From the NCBI GenBank assembly GCA_031280705.1, contig JAITGJ010000196.1, positions 1-13,744 of the forward strand: a stretch of DNA of 13,744 nucleotides, read 5' to 3'. The notes below the pieces were generated by a model. It ran no database searches and had not been told where the DNA came from. It worked only from the letters and a program-made list of their open reading frames with translations. A program made the position numbers and the translations under genes. Origin of the DNA: Spirochaetaceae bacterium (GTDB lineage: Bacteria; Spirochaetota; Spirochaetia; Treponematales; Breznakiellaceae). Position 1 is the first letter of the stretch; every line of letters starts with the position of its first letter. Positions 8,045-13,744 of this stretch are shown here, piece by piece.

Positions 8045-9218
8045 GCTTGCTTCACTGGCGCAAAAAAACAACATCGCCGCCGGCATCGCCCGGGAAATTG
8101 CCCGGAAGGAAACTTTTATTCTGACCGGACACATGGATCCCGACATGGATTGTGTCGCGTCGCTTATCACGATGGCGCTGCTTTTGCGGAAAGCAAAAAA
8201 AGAAGCGGTAATATATCTGCCCGGTCCCGTGGCGGAACACTTTAACTATCTTTTTGCCATTTGCAAGGCGCACGGCGTTCTGGTAATGTACGGCGGCGGC
8301 CTCCCCCTGTTCCTCACCCGCGAGCCGCGCCGCGGCGTTACGGCGATTTTCATTCTTGACACGCCCAAGCCGGAGATGATTTCCCTGAACGATGCCATCG
8401 CCGTTCTGATGGAGGACGCGCGGGTGCGCAGGATCGAAATCGATCATCACCTTGCCGCGGATGCGCTTTACGCGGGCGATGAGGGGTACTGCCTCGTAAC
8501 CGCCGCGTCCAGCACCTGCGAACTGCTCTGTTATCTGGGTTACAAGATGGCGAAACAATTCGGATGGAAAAAGGATTCGGACATTCTTTCACGGAATATC
8601 TATCTGGCCATTCTGACGGGAATTATCGGCGATTCCAACATGGGGCGCTACCTTAAAACCAGACGGGAAAAGTGGTACTACGAAACGGTCAATACCCGCT
8701 TCCACGGGCTTCTGGGAAGCATTGTTCCCAAAGGCACAGGATTTGCGACGGAAGATATGTTTGACATTATTTACACATTTTCCGTGCAGGACCGGCGCTG
8801 TTACGATTCGCTCATGGCGCTTGCGCATGAATCAAAGTCGGTGTTTTATATCGCGCTTTCAAAGGATGTATCCCAGAGTGTTATCGATCAGTACGGAACC
8901 GAGCGCATGGTTACGGTTTCCAAGGTCGCGGCGGACACCCTGGCGGAGCAGAGCGGGCGGCTGGGCCTCGTAGTGTACCACGATGACGACCGGGATTCGG
9001 GTTTTGTGCAGTGCCGCCTCCGCCGGAGTTCCATTTACGGCGGGATAGATCTCCGCATCGTGCTTGAAAAACTCAAAATCGGCAACGGCGGCGGCCACCC
9101 CGGCGCCATCGGGTTTCGCATTCCCAAAACCGAAATAAAGAATTTTGACAGTTACACCGAAAAAATGGTGGAGTCGATAGAAAAACTGTTGGAACCGGCC
9201 GCGAAAGCCAGGGTGTAA
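8031..9218 (+). CDS. DHH/DHHA1-family phosphoesterase (NrnA/GdpP-catalytic-like)
   Basis: DHH-DHHA1 enzymes are manganese-dependent phosphodiesterases acting on short RNA (nanoRNA), pAp or cyclic dinucleotides such as c-di-AMP/pApA. All family motifs are present in 395 residues. Motif I is GHMDPDMDCVAS (33-44). Motif II is D110 in FILDTPKP. Motif III is IDHH (D138-H139-H140). Motif IV is D201 in GIIGDSNMG. The DHHA1 substrate motif is GNGGGHPGA (351-359). No membrane, PAS or CBS domain is present, so it is a soluble stand-alone enzyme, somewhat longer than NrnA. Translation starts at GTG, 8 bases after GGGAGG, inside the end of the preceding lipoprotein gene. Substrate cannot be decided from sequence; nanoRNA or pApA are the likeliest. 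Confidence 0.92.
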   Translation: MKKSELASLAQKNNIAAGIAREIARKETFILTGHMDPDMDCVASLITMALLLRKAKKEAVIYLPGPVAEHFNYLFAICKAHGVLVMYGGGLPLFLTREPRRGVTAIFILDTPKPEMISLNDAIAVLMEDARVRRIEIDHHLAADALYAGDEGYCLVTAASSTCELLCYLGYKMAKQFGWKKDSDILSRNIYLAILTGIIGDSNMGRYLKTRREKWYYETVNTRFHGLLGSIVPKGTGFATEDMFDIIYTFSVQDRRCYDSLMALAHESKSVFYIALSKDVSQSVIDQYGTERMVTVSKVAADTLAEQSGRLGLVVYHDDDRDSGFVQCRLRRSSIYGGIDLRIVLEKLKIGNGGGHPGAIGFRIPKTEIKNFDSYTEKMVESIEKLLEPAAKARV

Positions 9219-9230
9219 CGCGGCTTTTTT
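9198..9230 (+). terminator. Candidate Rho-independent terminator after the first DHH gene
   Basis: GCCGCG (9198-9203) pairs perfectly with CGCGGC (9219-9224), and six T follow at once (9225-9230). The loop is 15 bases and includes the stop codon, so the terminator overlaps the end of the gene. The stem is short but fully GC. Confidence 0.55.
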
Positions 9231-9354
9231 GGCCCATGCGGGCCTCTTTGGCAGCGGATAGGGTCTGCTGCCAAGCCCGGGGAAACCGTCCGCCGGCGCG
9301 GACATTCCCCGAATTTCAGCGGGGCGCGCCCGCCCCGGTAGAGCGCGGGCTTTT
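9231..9354 (+). other. Multi-hairpin intergenic region, candidate structured RNA or attenuator
   Basis: No gene is seen between 9219 and 9512, but hairpins follow one another. These are GGCCC/GGGCC (9231-9244); TTGGCAGC/GCTGCCAA (9248-9255 with 9267-9274, 11-base loop); and CGGGGAA/TTCCCCG (9278-9284 with 9305-9311) enclosing GTCCGC/GCGGAC (9288-9293 with 9298-9303) across a 3x1 internal loop. Next is CGGGGCG/CGCCCCG (9320-9326 with 9331-9337). A rival stem GCCCGC/GCGGGC (9328-9333 with 9345-9350), followed by TTTT, cannot form at the same time as the previous one. It matches no riboswitch or small RNA consensus I know. GC-rich DNA makes chance stems common, so this is a candidate only. Confidence 0.35.
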
Positions 9355-9362
9355 CAAAATAG

Positions 9363-9394
9363 AGTTGTTTAATAACGGGCGTTATTAAACAACT
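9363..9394. repeat. Perfect 14-bp inverted repeat, possible operator
   Basis: AGTTGTTTAATAAC and its exact reverse complement flank the 4-base centre GGGC. It is AT-rich in a GC-rich setting, lies 119 bases before the second DHH gene, and lacks a following T tract in either direction. An operator for a dimeric regulator fits better than a terminator, but a stable RNA hairpin would also form. Confidence 0.6.
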
Positions 9395-9512
9395 TCCGCT
9401 TAAAATGGGCAAAACGGGCCGCGTTCGGCGGCGCGGCGGCGCATTTTGCGGAGGCGTGTCCGGTTGGCGGATACGTCCAATATGCCGGAAAGATTCCGCG
9501 CGGGAGTTGTTT

Positions 9513-10415
9513 ATGCGCTTGTTGACACGGTCGGATTTTGACGGGCTGGCCTGCGGGGCTTTGCTGGTTTACCTGGGCATCGTGGATGACTGGAAATTTG
9601 TGCATCCCAAGGACGTACAGGACGGAAAAGTCGAGGCGACAGAAAATGACATTCTGGCCAATATCCCCTATATTCCCGGCTGTAAATTCTGGTTCGATCA
9701 CCATTCGAGCGAACAGGAACGCCTCAAGGGCCAGGAGGTAAACGGCATTTCCCGTATTACGCCGAGCTGCGCCCGCCTGATCTACGATTACTACGGCGGC
9801 GATGAATCGCTGGGGAATTTTGCCGAGATGATCAAATATGTTGACAAAATGGATTCGGCGAATCTTACCGTTGAAGAGATCCAAAACCCCGCCGGGTGGA
9901 TACTGCTGGGCTTTATCATGGACCCGCGCACGGGCCTCGGGCGCATCCGCAATTTCCGCGTCAGCAATTACGATCTGATGAAGGAACTTGCCGTTGCCTG
10001 CCGGGAACTTTCCATCACCGAAATACTCAAGCTGCGCGATGTAAAAGAGCGGATTGATGTGTACTTTGAGCAGGAAAAACTGTTTTCGGAAATGGTAAAG
10101 GCCCATACGCGCGTGGACGGTCCGGTCATCATCACCGATTTGCGGGGCGTGGATCCCATTTATACGGGGAACCGGTTTTTGATTTACAGTTTTTACCCTG
10201 AACAGAATATGTCCATGTGGATCGTTGACGGGAAAAACCGGGAAAACTGCGTGATCACCGCCGGGTACAGCATCATCAACAAAAACGCCACCGCCGATGT
10301 GGGCAGTATTCTTCTCGGTTACGGCGGCGGCGGACACCGGCGGGTGGGTACCTGCCAGGTGCCCTATGCCGCCGCGGATAAATACATCGCGGAAATAGCG
10401 GAAAAGCTCAAATAG
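9513..10415 (+). CDS. DHH-family phosphoesterase, exopolyphosphatase-like subfamily
   Basis: This is a second DHH protein, 300 residues, clearly from a different subfamily than the one upstream. Motif I is TRSDFDGLACG (5-15), where the usual His is replaced as in the group often annotated exopolyphosphatase-like. FDHH at 61-64 is the DHH motif, D111 in KYVDKMDSA is the next metal-site acidic residue, and GYGGGGHRRVGTC at 269-281 is the DHHA1 glycine-histidine motif. It has no membrane segment and no extra domain. I chose the ATG at 9513 because CGGGAG lies 6 bases upstream and the protein then begins directly with its first strand. The frame is open back to 9405, but that part is unlike protein of this family. 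The true substrate (polyphosphate, nucleotide or oligonucleotide) is unknown. It is separated from the first DHH gene by the structured region and inverted repeat. Confidence 0.92.
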   Translation: MRLLTRSDFDGLACGALLVYLGIVDDWKFVHPKDVQDGKVEATENDILANIPYIPGCKFWFDHHSSEQERLKGQEVNGISRITPSCARLIYDYYGGDESLGNFAEMIKYVDKMDSANLTVEEIQNPAGWILLGFIMDPRTGLGRIRNFRVSNYDLMKELAVACRELSITEILKLRDVKERIDVYFEQEKLFSEMVKAHTRVDGPVIITDLRGVDPIYTGNRFLIYSFYPEQNMSMWIVDGKNRENCVITAGYSIINKNATADVGSILLGYGGGGHRRVGTCQVPYAAADKYIAEIAEKLK

Positions 10416-10448
10416 CGCCCGGGCGCGTCTTGCGGCGCGCCCGGACGC
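10415..10448. terminator. GC-rich hairpin between convergent genes
   Basis: CCGGGCGCG (10419-10427) pairs perfectly with CGCGCCCGG (10436-10444). After one mismatch three more pairs extend it to about 12 bp, with an 8-base loop. It sits between the stop of the DHH gene and the stop of the convergent lipoprotein gene, so a shared terminator is likely. T tracts are short (TTT after the stem on the plus strand), so it may be weak or aided by Rho. Confidence 0.5.
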
Positions 10449-10461
10449 TTTCCGCGGATCC

Positions 10462-11568
10462 CTACTTCGGCGTATAGGCCTGCGGATTATTGGGCCGCCC
10501 CGGCGTCGCGCCGCTCGTTACGGTTACGTACCAGTCTCCGGCGGTGTTGGTGTCGCTTCCCGCGCGGCGGCTTATCGTCCGCGACGTGGTGGTGTTAGCG
10601 CTGGACGCCGCGTCCTCTGGACGCGCCGCGTCCTCTGGACGCGCCGCGTCCAGGGCACCGATCCCGCCTTCCGGCGCGGCGCCGGTTCCCCACGCCCCCG
10701 CGTTAAAGAGAAATAGCGCCCCCGCCGCGAGTTTGTCGTTTGCCCAGCCGCCGCTCCGGTTTTCCTGGAAAAGAAGCGCGTCCAGTACCCCGTCATCCTG
10801 ATCCAGCAGATAAACCGCCTGTCCCCGTTTGTTGATGTGTTTTTTCGCGCCGGGGATCCAGAGGTCCCGCGCCGTGGGCTGGGCTTCATTGCCGCTTGTG
10901 GCCGGGCAAAACGCCAGGCTGCCGCCGGTTTCGTCACGGCTTTCTTCATCCAGGGTACGAAGGTGGAGCACGATATATTCTCCGGCTCCAACGTCAACCG
11001 GCGGAAATTCGTAAAACGGCGCGTCTTCCGGCGTCCCCGTAAGGTAAAGCCGCATGCCCCCCAGATTGCCCGCGCGGCGGGTGTAGAATTCGATAAATTC
11101 GGTTTTGGGATTGCTGTATTCGGTGCGGACTTCGTTTATGATGATCTCCGGCATATTGTCGTTGCGGGTGCGGAACCCGGTCAGGACGTTGAGCGTATTC
11201 CCGTACCGGTCTTCCACCACAAGGTCCGCGGTCATGTGTGCGCCCCCGCTCCGCGCCTCCTCAAGGACGAGCACCACTTCGCTTCCCCCGGAAACGCCGG
11301 CAATTTCCACCGGCGGATCAAGCCGCACAGACTTGACCGTTACCGGGCGGGAAAACTGAAAGCCAATTTCGACCGCCGTTATCGCTTTCCAGCCGGTAAA
11401 AACCGGCGGTTCCGCGCTGAGGCCGAGCACTTCGCCCAGGGCCGCCTCCGCGGAGCAGGCGCAGCCCGCTATGGCAAGGGCCAGCGCCGGAACAAACAGA
11501 AACGCCGCGCGGGGCCATGCCCGTCCGCCGGACAGACGCGGGCCGCCCGTGCGCGTGATTTTTTTCAT
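10462..11568 (-). CDS. Lipoprotein with a lamin-tail-like (LTD) domain
   Basis: The protein has 368 residues. The signal peptide has a basic start and a hydrophobic core ending in AIAGC (lipobox, C36). Residues about 45-135 form a beta-rich Ig-like part of unknown type. From about 140 on it matches the lamin tail domain pattern: PEIIINEV, EFIEFYT, GEYIVLHL, YLLDQDDGVLDAL and, near the end, GDWYVTVTSGATPGRPN. Bacterial LTDs are found on secreted or surface proteins, sometimes with nucleases; none is fused here. A loop before the last strands carries a DAARPE repeat encoded by an 18-bp DNA repeat. The ATG has a perfect AAGGAGG 5 bases upstream. The gene is convergent with the DHH gene and divergent from the 154-residue protein. 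Its role is unknown; anchoring or adhesion at the cell envelope is a guess. Confidence 0.87.
   Translation of the reverse strand: MKKITRTGGPRLSGGRAWPRAAFLFVPALALAIAGCACSAEAALGEVLGLSAEPPVFTGWKAITAVEIGFQFSRPVTVKSVRLDPPVEIAGVSGGSEVVLVLEEARSGGAHMTADLVVEDRYGNTLNVLTGFRTRNDNMPEIIINEVRTEYSNPKTEFIEFYTRRAGNLGGMRLYLTGTPEDAPFYEFPPVDVGAGEYIVLHLRTLDEESRDETGGSLAFCPATSGNEAQPTARDLWIPGAKKHINKRGQAVYLLDQDDGVLDALLFQENRSGGWANDKLAAGALFLFNAGAWGTGAAPEGGIGALDAARPEDAARPEDAASSANTTTSRTISRRAGSDTNTAGDWYVTVTSGATPGRPNNPQAYTPK
10607..10650. repeat. 18-bp tandem repeat inside the LTD lipoprotein gene
   Basis: The unit GCCGCGTCCTCTGGACGC occurs at 10607-10624 and 10625-10642, then partially to 10650. Each unit contains a GCGTCC/GGACGC inverted repeat around TCT. 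In protein it gives DAARPEDAARPEDAA. The 18-base period keeps the frame, so copy number could change without breaking the gene. Confidence 0.85.
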
Positions 11569-11707
11569 CTGAGCCTCCTTGGAAGCGCATCCGGGAAACG
11601 GACGCGGGGATAAAGACGGCGGGGGAAACCCGCCTCCTTGCTTTTGTTATGCGAATGTCCCGGGGAATGCTTCAACAAAACCGGAAAAAAGGATACGTTT
11701 TTATCCT
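11569..11707. promoter_or_regulatory. Divergent intergenic region with weak promoter candidate for the LTD gene
   Basis: On the minus strand TTGAAG (11670-11675) and CATAAC (11646-11651) are 18 bases apart, each matching 4 of 6 consensus bases, giving a leader of about 70 bases. That leader holds two copies of AAGGAGGC (11573-11580 and 11632-11639) and a GGCGGG/CCCGCC hairpin (11618-11634) that covers part of the upstream copy. Only the copy near 11568 has a start codon behind it. No clear plus-strand promoter is seen. Confidence 0.3.
11690..11707 (+). promoter_or_regulatory. Small hairpin touching the start codon of the 154-residue gene
   Basis: AGGATA (11690-11695) pairs with TATCCT (11702-11707), and the ATG follows directly. 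The only Shine-Dalgarno-like bases (AAGGA) are in the 5' arm, 14 bases from the ATG in linear distance. Folding could hide them or bring them closer. Confidence 0.35.
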
Positions 11708-12172
11708 ATGGATATAAAAGCGCTCCGTTTTACGCGCCTCAACCTGGTGCAGCCCCTGCGCTACCGGCGTGATGATACGCTTACGCCGTTTGACAGTGGC
11801 ATCCGGGAAGCGTCCCGCGCGGGCTGGGAAATGATGTTCAGCCTGATTATTGATTCCGCGCGCGGGCAGGATTTCCAGGCCGCGCCGGGCGGGCGGTATT
11901 TCGCGGCGATCCTTAACGCGGGGAAAATCCACTCCCGGACGCCGGATGATCCGGAAACCGGGGCGGCGGAAACGGTGGACCTTCCGGCGGGGCCGTATTT
12001 TTTTGCCCAGATGCGGGAAATTCCCGGTGAGGAAACGATTGTCCTGATGGCGCTTGAACTCCAGAAAGAGGGGCTTTGGCAGCGGCTCGTCATGGAAAAC
12101 CGTGTGTACCTGCGCTATCTGTACGAAGACGGACGCGCCGTAACGCAGTTGTTCCGTCCGCTTGCCTCTTGA
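11708..12172 (+). CDS. Small protein of unknown function (154 residues)
   Basis: I do not recognise the family. The protein has no signal peptide or membrane span, with mixed alpha and beta character. Blocks that look structured are LRFTRLNLVQPLRYR at the start, GWEMMFSLIID, the GRYFAAILNAGK segment, and GLWQRLVMENRVYLRYLYEDG near the end. It is soluble and probably cytoplasmic. The chosen ATG at 11708 follows a weak and distant AAGGA. The frame is open back to 11579, but the extra 43 residues are Gly/Pro/Lys-rich and overlap the divergent leader, so I left them out. The HD-protein gene starts 40 bases downstream with its own good ribosome site, so the two are probably co-transcribed and may be related in function. 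Coding confidence comes from ordinary residue composition and placement. Confidence 0.75.
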   Translation: MDIKALRFTRLNLVQPLRYRRDDTLTPFDSGIREASRAGWEMMFSLIIDSARGQDFQAAPGGRYFAAILNAGKIHSRTPDDPETGAAETVDLPAGPYFFAQMREIPGEETIVLMALELQKEGLWQRLVMENRVYLRYLYEDGRAVTQLFRPLAS

Positions 12173-12212
12173 CCGGCCCGCCGAATAGCGTGTTTTTTGC
12201 GAGGGGGATATT

Positions 12213-13484
12213 ATGATGGAAACCGTTGATGTTTCTCCCGTCTGCGGCGCCTTGCTCGAGGCGGGCTTTCGCGTGCGCCTGGTCTCATTTTCCGCGCTCG
12301 ACCGGTACTTTGACCGCGCCCCGCTTCCTTTTGCCCGTCTTGAAACCAGCGCCGGTATCGCGGAACTGGCCCGGCTTTTTGAGGCCGTTCGCTTTCCGGG
12401 GACCGCCGTTGCCGCCGCCGCGCTGGATATTGACGGCGGGACCTGCTACTTTACCCCGGCTGAAGACGCCCGGCCCGCCGCCTTCGGTATTCTTTCCCTT
12501 ACGTGGGACCCGGACACGCGCCGTTTTTACGATCCGTGGGGCGTGTATCCCGTGATCCGCGCGCTCAGGGACGGGCAACCGCCGTCCTTTTTCCCCGCGT
12601 CCGGGGCGTCCTGGTGGACGGACCGGGCGGACGCCTCCGGGGGCTGGGCTGAAATTATGGACGCCGCCCTGATTCTTTCCCGGTATGACGGCGGGGACGA
12701 TGAGGACGGGATCGCCGGGGAGCGGACCATTGCGGATATTGCGTCTGTCCTCCACCGTCCCGCGCCGGGCAGGGTCCCCGAAAACGAAACCCTGCGGGTC
12801 CTGCTCGTTTCGCTCATGCTTTCCCCCCGGCCCGGACGCGGCCTTGAACTGCTGCGGCAAACGGGCTTTCTGGAAACCGTTTGGCCCGTTCTTGCCGCCC
12901 TCGACCGGGTGGAGCAGTCCAAGGAACACCACCCCGAGGGCAATGTGTGGAACCACACGCGGGAAACGTTCCGTTACCGGAAACCCGCGCCCGGCGGGAC
13001 GTGGGACCTGCGCCTCTCGCTTGCCCTGCTTTTTCATGATGCGGGAAAACCGCTCGCGGCGCCGTCCGGCGGGCGGCGTTTTGACGGCCACGCGGAACTG
13101 GGCGCGCGGGAGGCCCGCCATTTTCTGGAACGGCTCGGTTTTGATCCCGCCCTCGCGGCGGACGTGGCCTTTTTGGTAAAGAACCACATGCTCCCCGCCG
13201 CGCTTCCCCGCCTGCCCGCCGCGCGTGTCGCCGGGATTATTGATTCGCCGCTGTTTCCCGCGCTTCTGGAACTGTACCGCTGCGATGAGTCCTCTTCGTT
13301 CAAGGGGCTGGACGGTTATTATGAAAGCAGCGCGTTTTATCAGGCGTATGTGCGGGGCAGACGGAACCCCTTTGTGGATGAACGCGGCATGGGCGGGCAG
13401 GGGGACTTCAAACGGGGCGCCAAAAAGGGCGCGGTCCGTGGTCCTGTCCGGGGAGGCCGCCGCGCCGCGCGTTTCCGGGGGTAG
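12213..13484 (+). CDS. HD-domain protein derived from a CCA-adding enzyme/poly(A) polymerase, with degenerate nucleotidyltransferase domain
   Basis: The 423 residues follow the layout of class II CCA-adding enzymes and poly(A) polymerases that carry an HD domain. The C-terminal two-thirds matches well. A linker with LLVSLMLSPRPGRGLELLRQ is followed by QSKEHHPEGNVWNHT (H248), LLFHDAGKP (H275-D276), FDGHAELG (H293), LVKNHMLP (H325) and RCDES (D358), a full set of HD metal ligands. The N-terminal 115 residues keep the spacing of the polymerase head (AGFRVRLV, then ELARLF, then LTWDPDTRRFYDPWG). However, VGG-VRD has become VSF-ALD, and the DxD region reads PLPFARLE. No nucleotidyl transfer is expected; metal-dependent phosphohydrolase activity could remain. 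The tail is Arg/Lys/Gly-rich and may bind RNA. GAGGGGG lies 5 bases before the ATG. Confidence 0.88.
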   Translation: MMETVDVSPVCGALLEAGFRVRLVSFSALDRYFDRAPLPFARLETSAGIAELARLFEAVRFPGTAVAAAALDIDGGTCYFTPAEDARPAAFGILSLTWDPDTRRFYDPWGVYPVIRALRDGQPPSFFPASGASWWTDRADASGGWAEIMDAALILSRYDGGDDEDGIAGERTIADIASVLHRPAPGRVPENETLRVLLVSLMLSPRPGRGLELLRQTGFLETVWPVLAALDRVEQSKEHHPEGNVWNHTRETFRYRKPAPGGTWDLRLSLALLFHDAGKPLAAPSGGRRFDGHAELGAREARHFLERLGFDPALAADVAFLVKNHMLPAALPRLPAARVAGIIDSPLFPALLELYRCDESSSFKGLDGYYESSAFYQAYVRGRRNPFVDERGMGGQGDFKRGAKKGAVRGPVRGGRRAARFRG

Positions 13485-13487
13485 CGT

Positions 13488-13539
13488 GCCCAAAACCCGG
13501 CGGGTTTTGGGCTTGGGTTTTTGCCGGAGGCAAAAACCC
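13488..13539. terminator. Two perfect tandem hairpins after the HD-protein gene
   Basis: Hairpin 1 pairs 13488-13498 with 13502-13512 (arm GCCCAAAACCC, loop GGC, 11 bp). Hairpin 2 pairs 13515-13525 with 13529-13539 (arm GGGTTTTTGCC, loop GGA, 11 bp). The arms are also partly complementary across hairpins, so a different fold is possible. Only TTGGGTTTTT follows hairpin 1. It may serve as a terminator, or be a dispersed intergenic repeat. A further small dyad CATCC/GGATG lies at 13554-13567. Confidence 0.6.
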
Positions 13540-13578
13540 CGCTGGTCCTGCCACATCCGCATGGATGCGTGCGCCGCC

Positions 13579-13607
13579 TTGACAAACCGGAAAAACCGTG
13601 GTAGTAT
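13579..13607 (+). promoter_or_regulatory. Strong sigma-70 promoter candidate
   Basis: A perfect TTGACA (13579-13584) is followed after exactly 17 bases by TAGTAT (13602-13607, 4 of 6). The surrounding bases turn AT-rich. Transcription would start near 13614, giving an 80-base AT-rich leader with a TTTTCGC/GCGAAAA stem (13628-13634 with 13651-13657) before the GTG at 13695. Confidence 0.7.
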
Positions 13608-13694
13608 TATAAGTAATTCGGACTGACTTTTCGCTTTTTTATATTATCTTGCGAAAATATGCCGATAATGAATATCCGGTACAGGAGGCTTGTT

Positions 13695-13744
13695 GTGAAA
13701 AATATGTTTAAATTCCCAAAGAATGTCCCCCCCCCCCCCACGCG
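13695..13744 (+). CDS. Start of an unidentified gene, cut by the window edge
   Basis: A GTG start stands 6 bases after a perfect AGGAGG (13683-13688), with a good promoter and leader upstream. Only 16 codons are visible: MKNMFKFPKNV, then four prolines from the C tract, then Thr and an incomplete codon. The Lys-rich start resembles the n-region of treponemal lipoprotein signal peptides, where a hydrophobic core would be expected next instead of prolines. A second ATG at 13704 is in frame. Function cannot be judged. Confidence 0.6.
   Translation, partial: MKNMFKFPKNVPPPPT
13727..13739. repeat. Homopolymer of 13 C within the first codons of a gene
   Basis: Thirteen C in a row lie about 30 bases after the GTG start. 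In the present length the frame stays open through four proline codons. It is either a slip-prone tract or an assembly artefact at a contig end. Confidence 0.9.

Noticed and set aside
9231..9354. A known riboswitch, SRP RNA or RNase P RNA in the structured region
   Set aside because: I compared it from memory with cobalamin, TPP, c-di-GMP, fluoride and SRP consensus elements and none fits. It is kept only as an unnamed candidate.
9369..10337. 322-codon minus-strand frame opposite the second DHH gene
   Set aside because: The DHH gene is certain from its motifs. The antisense frame runs into the intergenic inverted repeat and has no family features.
11632..11707. Small leader peptide behind the second AAGGAGGC in the LTD leader
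   Set aside because: No ATG, GTG or TTG lies at a suitable distance after it on the minus strand.
12285..13562. 425-codon minus-strand frame opposite the HD protein
   Set aside because: The HD protein matches a known architecture. The antisense product is Gly/Arg/Pro-rich and lacks motifs.

Overview
The window is a GC-rich bacterial chromosome segment that best fits a spirochaete of the Treponema lineage, probably one of the high-GC, termite-gut-type treponemes. That assignment is inference. It rests on a fused IspD-IspF enzyme, which is also known in T. pallidum, on a CarD regulator next to it, on several lipoproteins with short spirochaete-like lipoboxes, and on mixed ATG/GTG starts with strong Shine-Dalgarno sequences. 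I see no insertion sequence, phage gene, CRISPR array, tRNA or rRNA.

Left block (22-5757, minus strand) looks like one transcription unit read right to left. It starts at an AT-rich promoter lying almost on the start codon of an unrecognised 466-residue protein. It continues through an orphan oligopeptide-type solute-binding lipoprotein, the transcription factor CarD, the isoprenoid enzyme IspDF and endonuclease III. Gaps are short or the genes overlap. CarD next to IspD/IspF is also found in mycobacteria, so that part is an old neighbourhood.

Middle block (5787-10415, plus strand) has two lipoproteins of unknown function and two different DHH/DHHA1 phosphoesterases. The second lipoprotein has its own TATAAT promoter and overlaps the first DHH gene by 14 bases. 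Between the DHH genes lies a 294-base stretch with a run of good hairpins, including two that exclude each other, followed by a perfect 14-bp inverted repeat. This is the best candidate here for an undescribed regulatory element.

Right block (10462-13744): a lamin-tail-domain lipoprotein reads leftward. A 154-residue unknown protein and a 423-residue HD protein read rightward. The HD protein is built like a CCA-adding enzyme or poly(A) polymerase, but its nucleotidyltransferase motifs are destroyed while the HD residues are kept. After it come two perfect tandem hairpins, a strong TTGACA promoter and the first codons of a gene that runs into a tract of 13 C at the window edge.
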